A stretch of DNA of 23,234 bases. Origin: JBAZKK01 sp964456925 (GTDB lineage: Bacteria; Omnitrophota; Gorgyraeia; Gygaellales; Profunditerraquicolaceae). The position numbers and the translations under genes were made by a program. The DNA is taken from positions 1-23,234 of the forward strand of contig CAYWCX010000014.1 of the NCBI GenBank assembly GCA_964456925.1, in the 5' to 3' direction. Under the pieces are notes generated by a model. That model made no database searches. It was not told the DNA's origin and saw only the letters and a list, made by a program, of their open reading frames with translations. Shown in pieces: positions 13,573 through 20,844 of the stretch. Position 1 is the stretch's first letter. Every line of letters starts with the position of its first letter.

Positions 13573-14542
13573 CCCGCTGTTCATTTTTCGCAACAGGCTT
13601 GATATGGATTCCGGCAAAGCGCGCCAGGCCGAAAGACTCCTGGGTCCAGCCGTTATAAAGCCCGCATTCATGCATGAGGTTTTGGGCTTTCTGATATTCT
13701 TCCTGACTGATGCGGCGGTCAATTTCGGGAAAGTCGGCCGACTGATAACAGGGATAATACTGGCTCATCAGGCTGAGATAAGTATCCGGCGATAATTCCC
13801 GCGCAATAAAGCGCATTATTTTTTCTGTCCCGGAGATATCCGCGGGTAATACCAAATGCCGGATAACCAGACCTCTTTCGATAATGCCTCCGACGCTAAA
13901 TATAGCATCACCGACCTGACGGTGCATTTCCCTGACACTCTCCTGATTATATGCGGGGTAATCCGGGGCATCGGAATATCTCATTGCCATCTTATTGTCC
14001 GCGTAACGCATATCAGGAAGATAAACATCTACTATGCCCTCCAGTAGCCCAATGATTTGCGCAAGTTCATAGCCGCCGGTGTTATAAACAAGAGGTATCG
14101 TAAGCCCCTTCTTGACGGCTGACTGCAGGGATTTTAAAATCTGGGGCATAGCGTGGGTGGGGGTGACGAGGTTAATATTATGGCATCCTGATGCCTGGAG
14201 CTCAAGCATCATATCCGCCAGCTCGCCGGAATCGACCTCCCTGCCCTCCCCTTTCTGGCTGAATTCGTAATTCTGGCAGTAGACGCAGTGCATATTACAA
14301 TGGCTGAAGAATATCGTACCGGAACCCTTGCTTCCTGAAATCGGCGGTTCTTCGCCGCGATGAGACATATAACTGCATACCCTGGCCTTGAGCCCGGTTT
14401 TGCAGAACCCCTTTTTATCCTGAAGCCGGTTTACCCCGCAGCGGCGGGGGCAGAGGGAACAGGATTCCAGCAATGCCCAGGCTTTATCAGTAACTTTCCG
14501 CAGGCTTGAATTTTGATAGGCGTCTAGGTAGGAAGGCCGCAT
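13565..14542 (-). CDS. PflX-like radical SAM protein
   Basis: Radical SAM protein of the PflX/COG1313 group, related to pyruvate formate-lyase activating enzymes but of unknown function. The N-terminus has an extra Cys set typical of this group: Cys28, Cys31, Cys35 and Cys47 (CSLCPRRC then GFC). The radical SAM motif CxxxCxxC is at Cys82, Cys86 and Cys89 (CNMHCVYCQ). GCHNINLVTPTHAMPQI (~118-134) and YLPDMRY are also conserved. At 325 residues it is full length. It overlaps the upstream DUF4416 gene by 19 nt and the downstream ligase by 8 nt. Confidence 0.85.
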   Translation of the reverse strand: MRPSYLDAYQNSSLRKVTDKAWALLESCSLCPRRCGVNRLQDKKGFCKTGLKARVCSYMSHRGEEPPISGSKGSGTIFFSHCNMHCVYCQNYEFSQKGEGREVDSGELADMMLELQASGCHNINLVTPTHAMPQILKSLQSAVKKGLTIPLVYNTGGYELAQIIGLLEGIVDVYLPDMRYADNKMAMRYSDAPDYPAYNQESVREMHRQVGDAIFSVGGIIERGLVIRHLVLPADISGTEKIMRFIARELSPDTYLSLMSQYYPCYQSADFPEIDRRISQEEYQKAQNLMHECGLYNGWTQESFGLARFAGIHIKPVAKNEQRDA

Positions 14543-15048
14543 AGATAGAGGCTTCTGATCTTATTGAATATCTCGGCATACTCTGGGCTGCGGTAGTCCG
14601 GATAAGTCCAGTTTGAAGGTTTGAATTCCCTGTTCTGGTAAAATAAGGTTACCTCGGCATAGATGCCTTGTTTTAAATAGATGCGGTGGCTGTAATCCTT
14701 GGTAGTAGCCAGGACCAGCTTGGAGAGGTCGAGATAGCCGGGGTCAATATTGATGCGGCGTTTATTGTCCCGGGATAGCCTCTTTTCGATTTTATTGGTG
14801 GTAATTTTAATGCGGGAGAGATTTTCCGGGTCAATAAGCTTTTGAAAACTTAAGAATTGCCGCTTAAGATTTACGCCGAACTCCCCCTGGTAATAATCGG
14901 TGTGTAAAAACGGCAATACCGGGCTTTCAAAATCAATTTTACCGAACCTTCTTTCTAAGGAAGACTTGGCTTTCTCGGCCGCATCTTCATCCCGAAAGAT
15001 TAATCCTGCGATTAATTTAACCGGAGGGTGTGTTTTTATCTCGCCCAT
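14524..15048 (-). CDS. DUF4416 family protein
   Basis: 174 residues matching DUF4416: PVKLIAGLIFRDEDAAEKAKSSLERRFGKIDFESPVLPFLHTDYYQGEFG at the N-terminus, NIDPGYLDLSKLVLATTKDYSHRIYL in the middle, and FKPSNWTYPDYRSPEYAEIFNKIR at the end. No biochemical role is known for the family; it occurs in Deltaproteobacteria, PVC and related lineages. No membrane segment or metal motif stands out. It lies between PilZ and PflX-like genes; it overlaps the latter by 19 nt. Confidence 0.82.
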   Translation of the reverse strand: MGEIKTHPPVKLIAGLIFRDEDAAEKAKSSLERRFGKIDFESPVLPFLHTDYYQGEFGVNLKRQFLSFQKLIDPENLSRIKITTNKIEKRLSRDNKRRINIDPGYLDLSKLVLATTKDYSHRIYLKQGIYAEVTLFYQNREFKPSNWTYPDYRSPEYAEIFNKIRSLYLCGLPT

Positions 15049-15075
15049 CTTGCAGGATAAATTACGCGGAGGGGG

Positions 15076-15459
15076 TTAGGCCTTGGTGGCTGCGGAGGGC
15101 AAAAACCGGCTGATGTAGCGGGCTATCTTCCTGCGCTGGAAATCTTTGATGTCATTGAAGAAAATAGCGATATTGAACCCTCCTCTTTTTCCGTCTTCGG
15201 TACGTACGATTACGCCCTTGCAGGCCACCTTGACGTCTTTTTTATTTTTAACACGGTTGCTCTTAAGCGGCATTGCCAGACCTACCGCTACCTTGGTAAA
15301 GGGAGGTATGTATTTACTGATGTGGCAGTATGCCCCGATGCAGCTGATATCCTTGGTTATGGTGGCAAAACGGTAACCGTCAGCCATAACCTTAAAATCC
15401 AGTTTCTTTTTGACGCGCGGATAACGGCGCCTTTCTATACCGGCGCGGCGGGTTTTCAT
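15076..15459 (-). CDS. PilZ domain protein (c-di-GMP receptor)
   Basis: Numbered from the ATG at 15459 (127 aa): RRYPR at 11-15 and DISCIG at 37-42, matching the two PilZ c-di-GMP-binding motifs RxxxR and D/NxSxxG. The C-terminus (DFQRRKIARYI) is the usual last helix. I chose 15459 over an upstream ATG at 15519 because it overlaps the zinc-ribbon stop as ATGA and the extra 20 residues look unrelated. It probably links this operon to c-di-GMP signalling; the HD-GYP gene at 17727 could supply the phosphodiesterase side. Confidence 0.83.
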   Translation of the reverse strand: MKTRRAGIERRRYPRVKKKLDFKVMADGYRFATITKDISCIGAYCHISKYIPPFTKVAVGLAMPLKSNRVKNKKDVKVACKGVIVRTEDGKRGGFNIAIFFNDIKDFQRRKIARYISRFLPSAATKA

Positions 15460-15653
15460 TTCGCTTCGCCTTCCTTGGTCTTGGCTTGTTTCGCCTTCAG
15501 CCAGCATTTCTTGGTGCAATAAAATTTACCGTTACGGTAATAACGTTTTATCCTCTTTAAGGGCTTACCGCAGCCCAGGCAGTTAGTCTGTTTTTCTTCT
15601 GCCGGCGGCGCTGCCTGCGGGGGGTTCTGGATTTTTGCTGCTTCCTGGGTCAT
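15456..15653 (-). CDS. Small zinc-ribbon-like protein
   Basis: 65 residues. A Pro/Ala/Gln-rich N-terminus (1-23) leads to CLGCGKPL (Cys25, Cys28) and FYCTKKCWLKAKQAK (Cys46, Cys50), a four-Cys metal site. The C-terminus is Lys-rich. First gene after the promoter at 15693-15721, with a Shine-Dalgarno AGGAAGAAGGGAG. Function unknown. Confidence 0.68.
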   Translation of the reverse strand: MTQEAAKIQNPPQAAPPAEEKQTNCLGCGKPLKRIKRYYRNGKFYCTKKCWLKAKQAKTKEGEAK

Positions 15654-15692
15654 TACTGTCTCCCTTCTTCCTAAGAAGTAAATTTATTATTA

Positions 15693-15721
15693 ATCATAGC
15701 ATAGATTTAACAGGGTGTCAA
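15693..15721 (-). promoter_or_regulatory. Promoter of the zinc-ribbon/PilZ/DUF4416/PflX/ligase operon
   Basis: On the - strand: TTGACA (15721-15716), 17-nt spacer, TATGAT (15698-15693). Start expected near 15686, about 33 nt before the first ATG. Confidence 0.82.
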
Positions 15722-15751
15722 TAATCTCAAATTCCGACGGGCTAAACGGGA

Positions 15752-16849
15752 TTAAACCTGAGAATAGATGGTTTTTCGCAGGGATTTTTTAATCAGTTGG
15801 AGCGGGACGTCACGGACGATTTTGGTCTTTCCGATACCGCGAATCAGTACGAAACGGTTTTTAGGGCCTACAAATTTCTTGTCCTGGTAATAACGGGCGA
15901 TGATACCGCCTAGACCGACCTTCTTGATACGGACAGGCAGCCCCGCTGCCTTAACCAGGGTTACTATGCGTTCCTGGGTCTTATTATTGATAAAGCCGTA
16001 TTCCCTGCTGATATCCGAAGCTACTACCATTCCCAGGGCTATTGCCTCGCCGTGATTGTAAATGCGGTAATTTGCGGCAGACTCAATGGCATGACCGACG
16101 GTGTGCCCGAAATTCAAAATAGTCCTTACACCCTTCTCTTCTCTTTCGTCAGCTTCTACTACCCTGGCCTTTACGGCAATAGCCGGAAGCAAAACGCGTT
16201 CCACCTGCCGCGGCTTTAACTCAAGGATGAGAAGCAGGTGTTTCTCCAGATAAAGAAAGAGCTTTTTATCCCGGATGACGGCGCATTTGATTATTTCCGC
16301 CAGTCCGCTTTTTATCTGGCGGGGGGTGAGGCTTTTTAAGGTCCTGGTGTCGCAGAATACCATCCGCGGCTGGTAAAAAGTCCCTACCAGGTTTTTGCCT
16401 TCTTCGAGGTCTACCGCGGTCTTGCCTCCGATACTGGAATCTACCTGGGCAAGCAAAGTGGTAGGGACCTGAACGTACGGGACTCCGCGCTTATAGACCG
16501 AAGCCACAAATCCTGCCAGGTCTCCAACTACCCCGCCGCCTAAAGCAATGACAAACAGCTTTTTATTGCCGGCATAACGGGTCATGTCCTTTATTACCGA
16601 AGAGGCGATTTTTAAGGACTTGCTTTTTTCGGAATCCGGGATGAGCCTGAATTTCAGGCCGAACCCGTATCGCCTGAGGGATTTAGCAATAAGATTACCG
16701 TAATGGTTTTTTACGAGGGCGTTGGTGATAATGTAGGCGGTATCGCCCAGGGCAAGTTTCTTTAAGTGCCTGCCGAGAGAAACAAGGATGTTGTTGCCTA
16801 CCAGGATTTCGTAGGAGCGCTTTTTAAGTTTAACCCTGAGGGAATGCAT
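15752..16849 (-). CDS. aroB: 3-dehydroquinate synthase
   Basis: Second step of the shikimate pathway: DAHP to 3-dehydroquinate, NAD- and Zn/Co-dependent, cytoplasmic. Visible signatures: GGGVVGDLAGFVASVYKRG (104-122), VPTTLLAQVDSSIGGKTAVD (128-147), KNLVGTFYQP (152-161). The metal ligands are Glu185 (SGLAEIIK), His249 (LNFGHTVGHAIE) and His266 (YNHGEA). At 365 residues it is full length. It follows the small basic protein gene by 10 nt and is probably the last gene of its run, since the next promoter lies just beyond. Confidence 0.95.
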   Translation of the reverse strand: MHSLRVKLKKRSYEILVGNNILVSLGRHLKKLALGDTAYIITNALVKNHYGNLIAKSLRRYGFGLKFRLIPDSEKSKSLKIASSVIKDMTRYAGNKKLFVIALGGGVVGDLAGFVASVYKRGVPYVQVPTTLLAQVDSSIGGKTAVDLEEGKNLVGTFYQPRMVFCDTRTLKSLTPRQIKSGLAEIIKCAVIRDKKLFLYLEKHLLLILELKPRQVERVLLPAIAVKARVVEADEREEKGVRTILNFGHTVGHAIESAANYRIYNHGEAIALGMVVASDISREYGFINNKTQERIVTLVKAAGLPVRIKKVGLGGIIARYYQDKKFVGPKNRFVLIRGIGKTKIVRDVPLQLIKKSLRKTIYSQV

Positions 16850-16859
16850 AAATGAATAT

Positions 16860-17153
16860 CTATTTTTTGGCCGTACCCTTTGCAGGGGCCTCTTTGGCGG
16901 GGGCCTCTTTGGCGGGAGTCCCTTCCTTGACCTCGGCGCCGGCAGCTGGGGTAGTAGCAGTTTCAGCCTTTTCCACGGCCTTTTCTTTCTTGATTTTAAT
17001 CCTGACCGTTTTAATCTTGGGCAGTTTATAAATATCGTCCCCCTCTTTCCACTGGTTTTTTTCCATCATCAACCTTAGGCGCTCGATACGCTTTAAGACG
17101 GAACGGGGTCTCTTGTCTTTATCCGAAGAATTCAAAGAAGGATGTATCGCCAT
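16860..17153 (-). CDS. PVC-type small basic protein with KEAPA repeats
   Basis: The N-terminal ~55 residues (MAIHPSLNSSDKDKRPRSVLKRIERLRLMMEKNQW...YKLPKIK) match the small basic protein family of Verrucomicrobia/Chlamydiae (TIGR04137, from memory). The C-terminus extends the family core with a Lys/Ala/Glu/Pro low-complexity tail that ends with tandem AKEAP copies, encoded by a 15-bp direct repeat (16886-16915). A role in ribosome or RNA binding has been suggested by its basic character only. It lies between the SPOR gene (4-nt gap) and aroB. Confidence 0.8.
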   Translation of the reverse strand: MAIHPSLNSSDKDKRPRSVLKRIERLRLMMEKNQWKEGDDIYKLPKIKTVRIKIKKEKAVEKAETATTPAAGAEVKEGTPAKEAPAKEAPAKGTAKK

Positions 17154-17157
17154 TATT

Positions 17158-17694
17158 TTATAACCTCCTTACGCGACAGTCGCTGTAACGTTTCTTAAAT
17201 TCCGCCAGCACCTTACTAGCCGTTTCTTTATCCGAAAAATTGCCGACGCATAACATAATGTATTTTCCTTTGGGTATTACCAGAGGGGTATATCCCTTTT
17301 TCCGCAGGAAGGCAACCTCCTTCTCTGCCGACGTTTTACTGGAGAAACTTGCCAGCTGAATGGTGTAGTTCTGCGGGGCCTCGGCGGCTTTCCCGGAAAA
17401 CTCCGAAGGCTTCTTTTGCTGCGCTAATTCCGGCTGCCTCGCGCTGCCGGCTACCGCCTTACTGCTGGCGACATCAATGCGTAAATTAGTCCTTTGCGCC
17501 GCCAGATTCTTTCCTTTTTCCACCCCGAGGGAAAAAGAAATGGTTGCGGTTATCAGGAATGCGATTGCGATAAGTATCGCCTTTTCATGGCCTTTGATAC
17601 GGCTCAAAAAAGAGCGCGATAGCTCCTTATCTGCCCTGTTATCACGGGATTGCGAAAATAATTCCAGCTGGGAATCTTCTTCTTTCGCAGGCAT
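17158..17694 (-). CDS. SPOR domain membrane protein
   Basis: 178 residues. Cytoplasmic N-terminus 1-37, one membrane segment at about 38-57 (AILIAIAFLITATISFSLGV), a Gln/Ala/Pro-rich linker, and a SPOR domain at about 108-178 (NYTIQLASFSSKTSAEKEVAFLRKKGY then YIMLCVGNFSDKETASKVLAEFKKRY). SPOR domains bind denuded peptidoglycan glycans at division septa, so a cell-division role is likely. The ATG at 17694 follows a promoter -10 by 9 nt and has no Shine-Dalgarno. Confidence 0.87.
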   Translation of the reverse strand: MPAKEEDSQLELFSQSRDNRADKELSRSFLSRIKGHEKAILIAIAFLITATISFSLGVEKGKNLAAQRTNLRIDVASSKAVAGSARQPELAQQKKPSEFSGKAAEAPQNYTIQLASFSSKTSAEKEVAFLRKKGYTPLVIPKGKYIMLCVGNFSDKETASKVLAEFKKRYSDCRVRRL

Positions 17695-17703
17695 GGCAAA
17701 TTT

Positions 17704-17732
17704 ATTATATCTTCTTACAAAATGACTTACAA
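17704..17732 (-). promoter_or_regulatory. Promoter abutting the SPOR gene start
   Basis: On the - strand: TTGTAA (17732-17727), 17-nt spacer, TATAAT (17709-17704), then 9 nt to the ATG. The -35 overlaps the stop codon of the HD-GYP gene. Same -35, spacer length and -10 as the NIL gene promoter. Confidence 0.72.
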
Positions 17733-18779
17733 GTAATTTTTCGTACTGATCTTTTTAACCGCTTTCAAAAACGCATCTACTACCCGGGGGTCAAACTGGG
17801 TGTTGCTTTTTTTCTTAATCTCCTTTACCGCGGTATTGATGTCCATCCTCTCGCGGTAAGGCCTGCCGTAGACCATTGCCTCAAAAGCGTCTGCTACCGC
17901 CATGATGCGCGCTCCGAGGGGAATCTGCCCCTTCTTTAATCCCGAAGGGTAACCCGTGCCGTCGTATTTTTCGTGATGATGCATGATGATAGGGATTGCC
18001 GGACGCAAGACCTGCAGGTGCCTGAGGATCTCGGCGCCCTTAACCGGATGGCGTTTGATAATTTTGTATTCGCGGGGCGTAAGTTTAGTGGTTTTGGTAA
18101 GTATCTCCAGCGGGATATCAACCTTGCCCATATCGTGAAGGAGGCTGGCGTATTTAAGGCTTTCAATCTGCTTCTCATCGAGGTGCATCTCCTGGGCGAT
18201 TACCGTTACCAAACGGCTGAAATAGGGAGAATGGACGTATTCCTGCGGCACCCGCGTATCAAGCAGGGTAACCAGGGATTTGATGCTGCCTACCACGATC
18301 TTCTGCTGCTCCTCGTAAAGCTGTAGGTTTTTTATCCCGATGGTGGCCTGTTCAGCCATCGTCATTAATATCTCCTGGTCGAAATTATCGAAGGCAGGCT
18401 GCTTCTCTTCGCGCTTGACTATGATAATACCGATAATATCATCGCAGATTAACGGCAAGGCCAGAAGCCGGTCGCGCCGTACGGAGCGCGCATTCCTGAT
18501 AATCATCTTTTCGAGGCCGCTGGAAATAACCCCCTTGTGGTCAATCACGACTTTTTTTCTGTTGCTGACCAGCACTTTAAGTATGGAGTGTTTTTTGTTG
18601 TGGTCGAGGATTGTTATCGAGCAGTAACGGGCATTGAATATCTGGCAGATCAGGCGGCAGAAGCGTATGATTAAATCCTTAAGCTCAAAGGTGGAGTTTA
18701 CCAGCCGGTAGATGCTATGGATTGAGGAAATTAAGGTCTTATACTTTCTGGTAGGGCTCAAATAGTTTTTTATATTCAT
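17727..18779 (-). CDS. GAF/HD-GYP domain protein (putative c-di-GMP phosphodiesterase)
   Basis: N-terminal GAF-like sensor domain at about 15-152, then an HD-GYP domain at 163-345: HD pair His215/Asp216 (SLLHDMGKVDIP), HHHEKYDGTGYP at 267-278 with the GYP motif, and VADAFEAM with Asp297. HD-GYP enzymes hydrolyse c-di-GMP to pGpG or GMP. The metal and GYP residues are intact, so activity is likely. The ATG overlaps the 3' end of the upstream dNTPase gene by 41 nt; no better internal start is seen. The PilZ protein 2.3 kb downstream could read the same messenger. Confidence 0.87.
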   Translation of the reverse strand: MNIKNYLSPTRKYKTLISSIHSIYRLVNSTFELKDLIIRFCRLICQIFNARYCSITILDHNKKHSILKVLVSNRKKVVIDHKGVISSGLEKMIIRNARSVRRDRLLALPLICDDIIGIIIVKREEKQPAFDNFDQEILMTMAEQATIGIKNLQLYEEQQKIVVGSIKSLVTLLDTRVPQEYVHSPYFSRLVTVIAQEMHLDEKQIESLKYASLLHDMGKVDIPLEILTKTTKLTPREYKIIKRHPVKGAEILRHLQVLRPAIPIIMHHHEKYDGTGYPSGLKKGQIPLGARIMAVADAFEAMVYGRPYRERMDINTAVKEIKKKSNTQFDPRVVDAFLKAVKKISTKNYL

Positions 18780-19893
18780 CTAAGGCGTACCTGTCTGTCA
18801 TGCCTGCGATATAATCGCAGACTGCGCGTTTTACCCCGTCGTTTTTTATCCTCTTTTGCACCTGCGGCGGCAAGGCCTCGGGTCTGTTTACGTATACCCG
18901 GAAGAGTTCTCCGAGAAAGCGCTTGGCCTTATCGCTCATCCTCACCACGCGGTAATGGTGGTAGAGTCTTTGTATCAGGAATTTACGCAGCGGCATCCTC
19001 AGCCGCATCATTTCCCCGCTGAAGGAGATAATCTTCTTATCGTGACGTTTGGCATCGCGGTAGGATTTAAGTTTCAGCCTTCGGATTATTTTTTCGGTCT
19101 CCTGGATAAGATCAGTGACCTGCAGGTCGATAAGCGACCTTATGATAAGGTATTTCTTCATTTCGTCGCCTATTTTGCGCTGCTTTCCGCGTATGGCAGT
19201 GCAGAGTCTCTTCCAGATAGACAACTCTTCCAGGTCCTCTTCCCTGATGAGGCCCGAGGTAAGCCCGTCATCAAGATCGTGATTATCATAAGCGATTTCG
19301 TCGGCAATGTCAACGATTTGTGTCTCCAGCGTAGGCATCTCATTTGGCGCCAGCCCCTTAACGCATCCTGCGCGGTCAAAGGCTGAAGAATGCTTTACTA
19401 TGCCTTCCCTTACTTCCCAGGTAAGGTTTATCCCGGGAAAATCCGGGTACCTCTCTTCCAGCAAATCCACCACCCTTAGGCTGTGCAGGTTATGGTTAAA
19501 GCCGCCGTGGTTTTTCATAAGATCATTGAGGACCTCTTCACCGGAATGCCCAAAAGGCGTATGCCCCAGGTCATGTGCCAGGGCAATCGCTTCGGTAAGG
19601 TCGATGTTCAATCTTAAGCCCGCGGCAATGGTACGCGCAATCTGGGCTACCTCCAGGGTGTGGGTAAGCCGGGTGCGGTAATAATCGCCCTCATGTATAA
19701 CGAAAACCTGCGTTTTGTATTCCAGCCTCCGGAAGGCGGCAGAATGTATGATGCGGTCGCGGTCGCGCTGATAAGCGGAACGGTAAGGATGCTCATTTTC
19801 GGGATAAACCCTGCCGCGGCTTAAGTAGCTCTTCATCGCATACGGCGCCAGGAATATATCTTCGAATTGTTTAATCTGCTTCTGGTTTAACAT
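18739..19893 (-). CDS. dgt: dGTPase-like deoxyribonucleoside triphosphate triphosphohydrolase
   Basis: HD-domain dNTP triphosphohydrolase; family enzymes split dNTPs into deoxynucleoside plus tripolyphosphate. Seen: SAAFRRLEYKTQVF (51-64), RLTHTLEVAQIARTIA with His78, the HD pair His107/Asp108 in ALAHDLGHTPFGHSGEE (104-120), and IADEIAYDNHDLDDG (~196-210). Length 384 is usual for the type 2/3 group. The symbol is by family; substrate preference is not known. Overlaps the HIT gene by 23 nt and the HD-GYP gene by 41 nt. Confidence 0.88.
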   Translation of the reverse strand: MLNQKQIKQFEDIFLAPYAMKSYLSRGRVYPENEHPYRSAYQRDRDRIIHSAAFRRLEYKTQVFVIHEGDYYRTRLTHTLEVAQIARTIAAGLRLNIDLTEAIALAHDLGHTPFGHSGEEVLNDLMKNHGGFNHNLHSLRVVDLLEERYPDFPGINLTWEVREGIVKHSSAFDRAGCVKGLAPNEMPTLETQIVDIADEIAYDNHDLDDGLTSGLIREEDLEELSIWKRLCTAIRGKQRKIGDEMKKYLIIRSLIDLQVTDLIQETEKIIRRLKLKSYRDAKRHDKKIISFSGEMMRLRMPLRKFLIQRLYHHYRVVRMSDKAKRFLGELFRVYVNRPEALPPQVQKRIKNDGVKRAVCDYIAGMTDRYALDEYKKLFEPYQKV

Positions 19894-20353
19894 GGCGCTT
19901 TAACTGCCGGTACAATTCCTCTAACGATTGCGAAATGACCTTCGTATTGCTTAAGACCGGCATAAAGTTAGTATCGCCCTTCCAGCGCGGCACAATGTGC
20001 ACATGCAGGTGGCCGCTGATTCCCGCACCGGCGTTTTGCGATGTGTTTATGCCGATATTGTAACCCTGAGGCTTCAGCACTTTCCTTAAGAGCCCTTGTG
20101 CCTTTTTCAAAGAAACAATGAGGTCAAGGGTCTCGTAATCCTTAAGCCCTGCGAGTTCCCTGACATGCCTCCTGGGCGCTATCATGATATGGCCGTTATT
20201 ATAGGGGTAGCGATTGAGTATGGCAAAAGAATGCCTGCTGCGAAAAATAATGTGGTTGCCGCCCTTGGCTTTAAGGCTCTTGCAGAAAATGCACCCCTTT
20301 CCTTTTTTAGACCCGATATAACCCCGCCTCCAGGGAGCCCAGAGGTTATCCAT
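19871..20353 (-). CDS. HIT family protein (AP4A-phosphorylase-like)
   Basis: Histidine-triad nucleotide-binding protein. The HIT motif HLHVHIVPRW has His115, His117 and His119. An N-terminal WAPWRRGYI and Cys pair CIFC (21-24) are typical of the longer bacterial forms annotated as AP4A phosphorylase- or Hit-like hydrolases. These hydrolyse or phosphorolyse adenine dinucleotides and AMP-lysine-type adducts. Length 160 is normal. It follows the YfcE-type gene by 2 nt and overlaps the dNTPase start. Confidence 0.9.
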   Translation of the reverse strand: MDNLWAPWRRGYIGSKKGKGCIFCKSLKAKGGNHIIFRSRHSFAILNRYPYNNGHIMIAPRRHVRELAGLKDYETLDLIVSLKKAQGLLRKVLKPQGYNIGINTSQNAGAGISGHLHVHIVPRWKGDTNFMPVLSNTKVISQSLEELYRQLKRHVKPEAD

Positions 20354-20355
20354 AA

Positions 20356-20844
20356 TTATATCCTGATTATCCTTCCTTTTATTGTATCATTAATTTCCAA
20401 TATCCCATAGGAATTATAGGGGGAAAATACCTTGTCGGTAGGGCTGCCGGGATTAAAATAAAGAACCCCACCTATCTTCTCGTTAAACGGCCGGTGGGAA
20501 TGCCCGAAGATAACTACCTGAATACCCTGATTTTTGAATTCATCGGCCATAAGTTGTGGCAGGTTATCCGGATGCCCGAAGCCGTGCATTACCCCTATCT
20601 TACAATTAGCGAGAGAGATAATTTCTTTTTGCGGCAACTTATCCCTTACCTCGAGAGGGTCCATATTGCCCCATACCGCCTTTACTTTAGCGCAGGCCTT
20701 ACTTAATTTATCCAGCACCTTAAGCTCTACGAGGTCGCCGGCGTGAATAATCAGGTCCACTCCCTTAAAGTCATCCAGTATCACCCCGGGTATCTCTTCG
20801 GCGCGTTCAGGTATATGGGTATCGGAGATTACGCCGATTTTCAT
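20356..20844 (-). CDS. YfcE/MJ0936-type metallophosphoesterase
   Basis: Small calcineurin-like phosphodiesterase. Metal ligands are in place: DTHIPE (8-13), HAGDL (35-39), WGNMD (58-62), GVMHGFGH (~88-95), FGHSHRP (~112-118). At 162 residues it fits the YfcE family, which hydrolyses phosphodiesters in vitro; physiological substrate unknown. Its ATG overlaps the AAA ATPase stop by 4 nt. Confidence 0.9.
   Translation of the reverse strand: MKIGVISDTHIPERAEEIPGVILDDFKGVDLIIHAGDLVELKVLDKLSKACAKVKAVWGNMDPLEVRDKLPQKEIISLANCKIGVMHGFGHPDNLPQLMADEFKNQGIQVVIFGHSHRPFNEKIGGVLYFNPGSPTDKVFSPYNSYGILEINDTIKGRIIRI

Noticed and set aside
13573..13722. An upstream extension of the acyl-CoA ligase by 50 codons
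   Set aside because: The extra residues are the out-of-frame shadow of the PflX-like gene and lack family similarity.
15460..15519. An upstream start for the PilZ protein
   Set aside because: The ATG at 15459 overlaps the previous stop (ATGA), and the extra 20 residues are the shadow of the zinc-ribbon gene.
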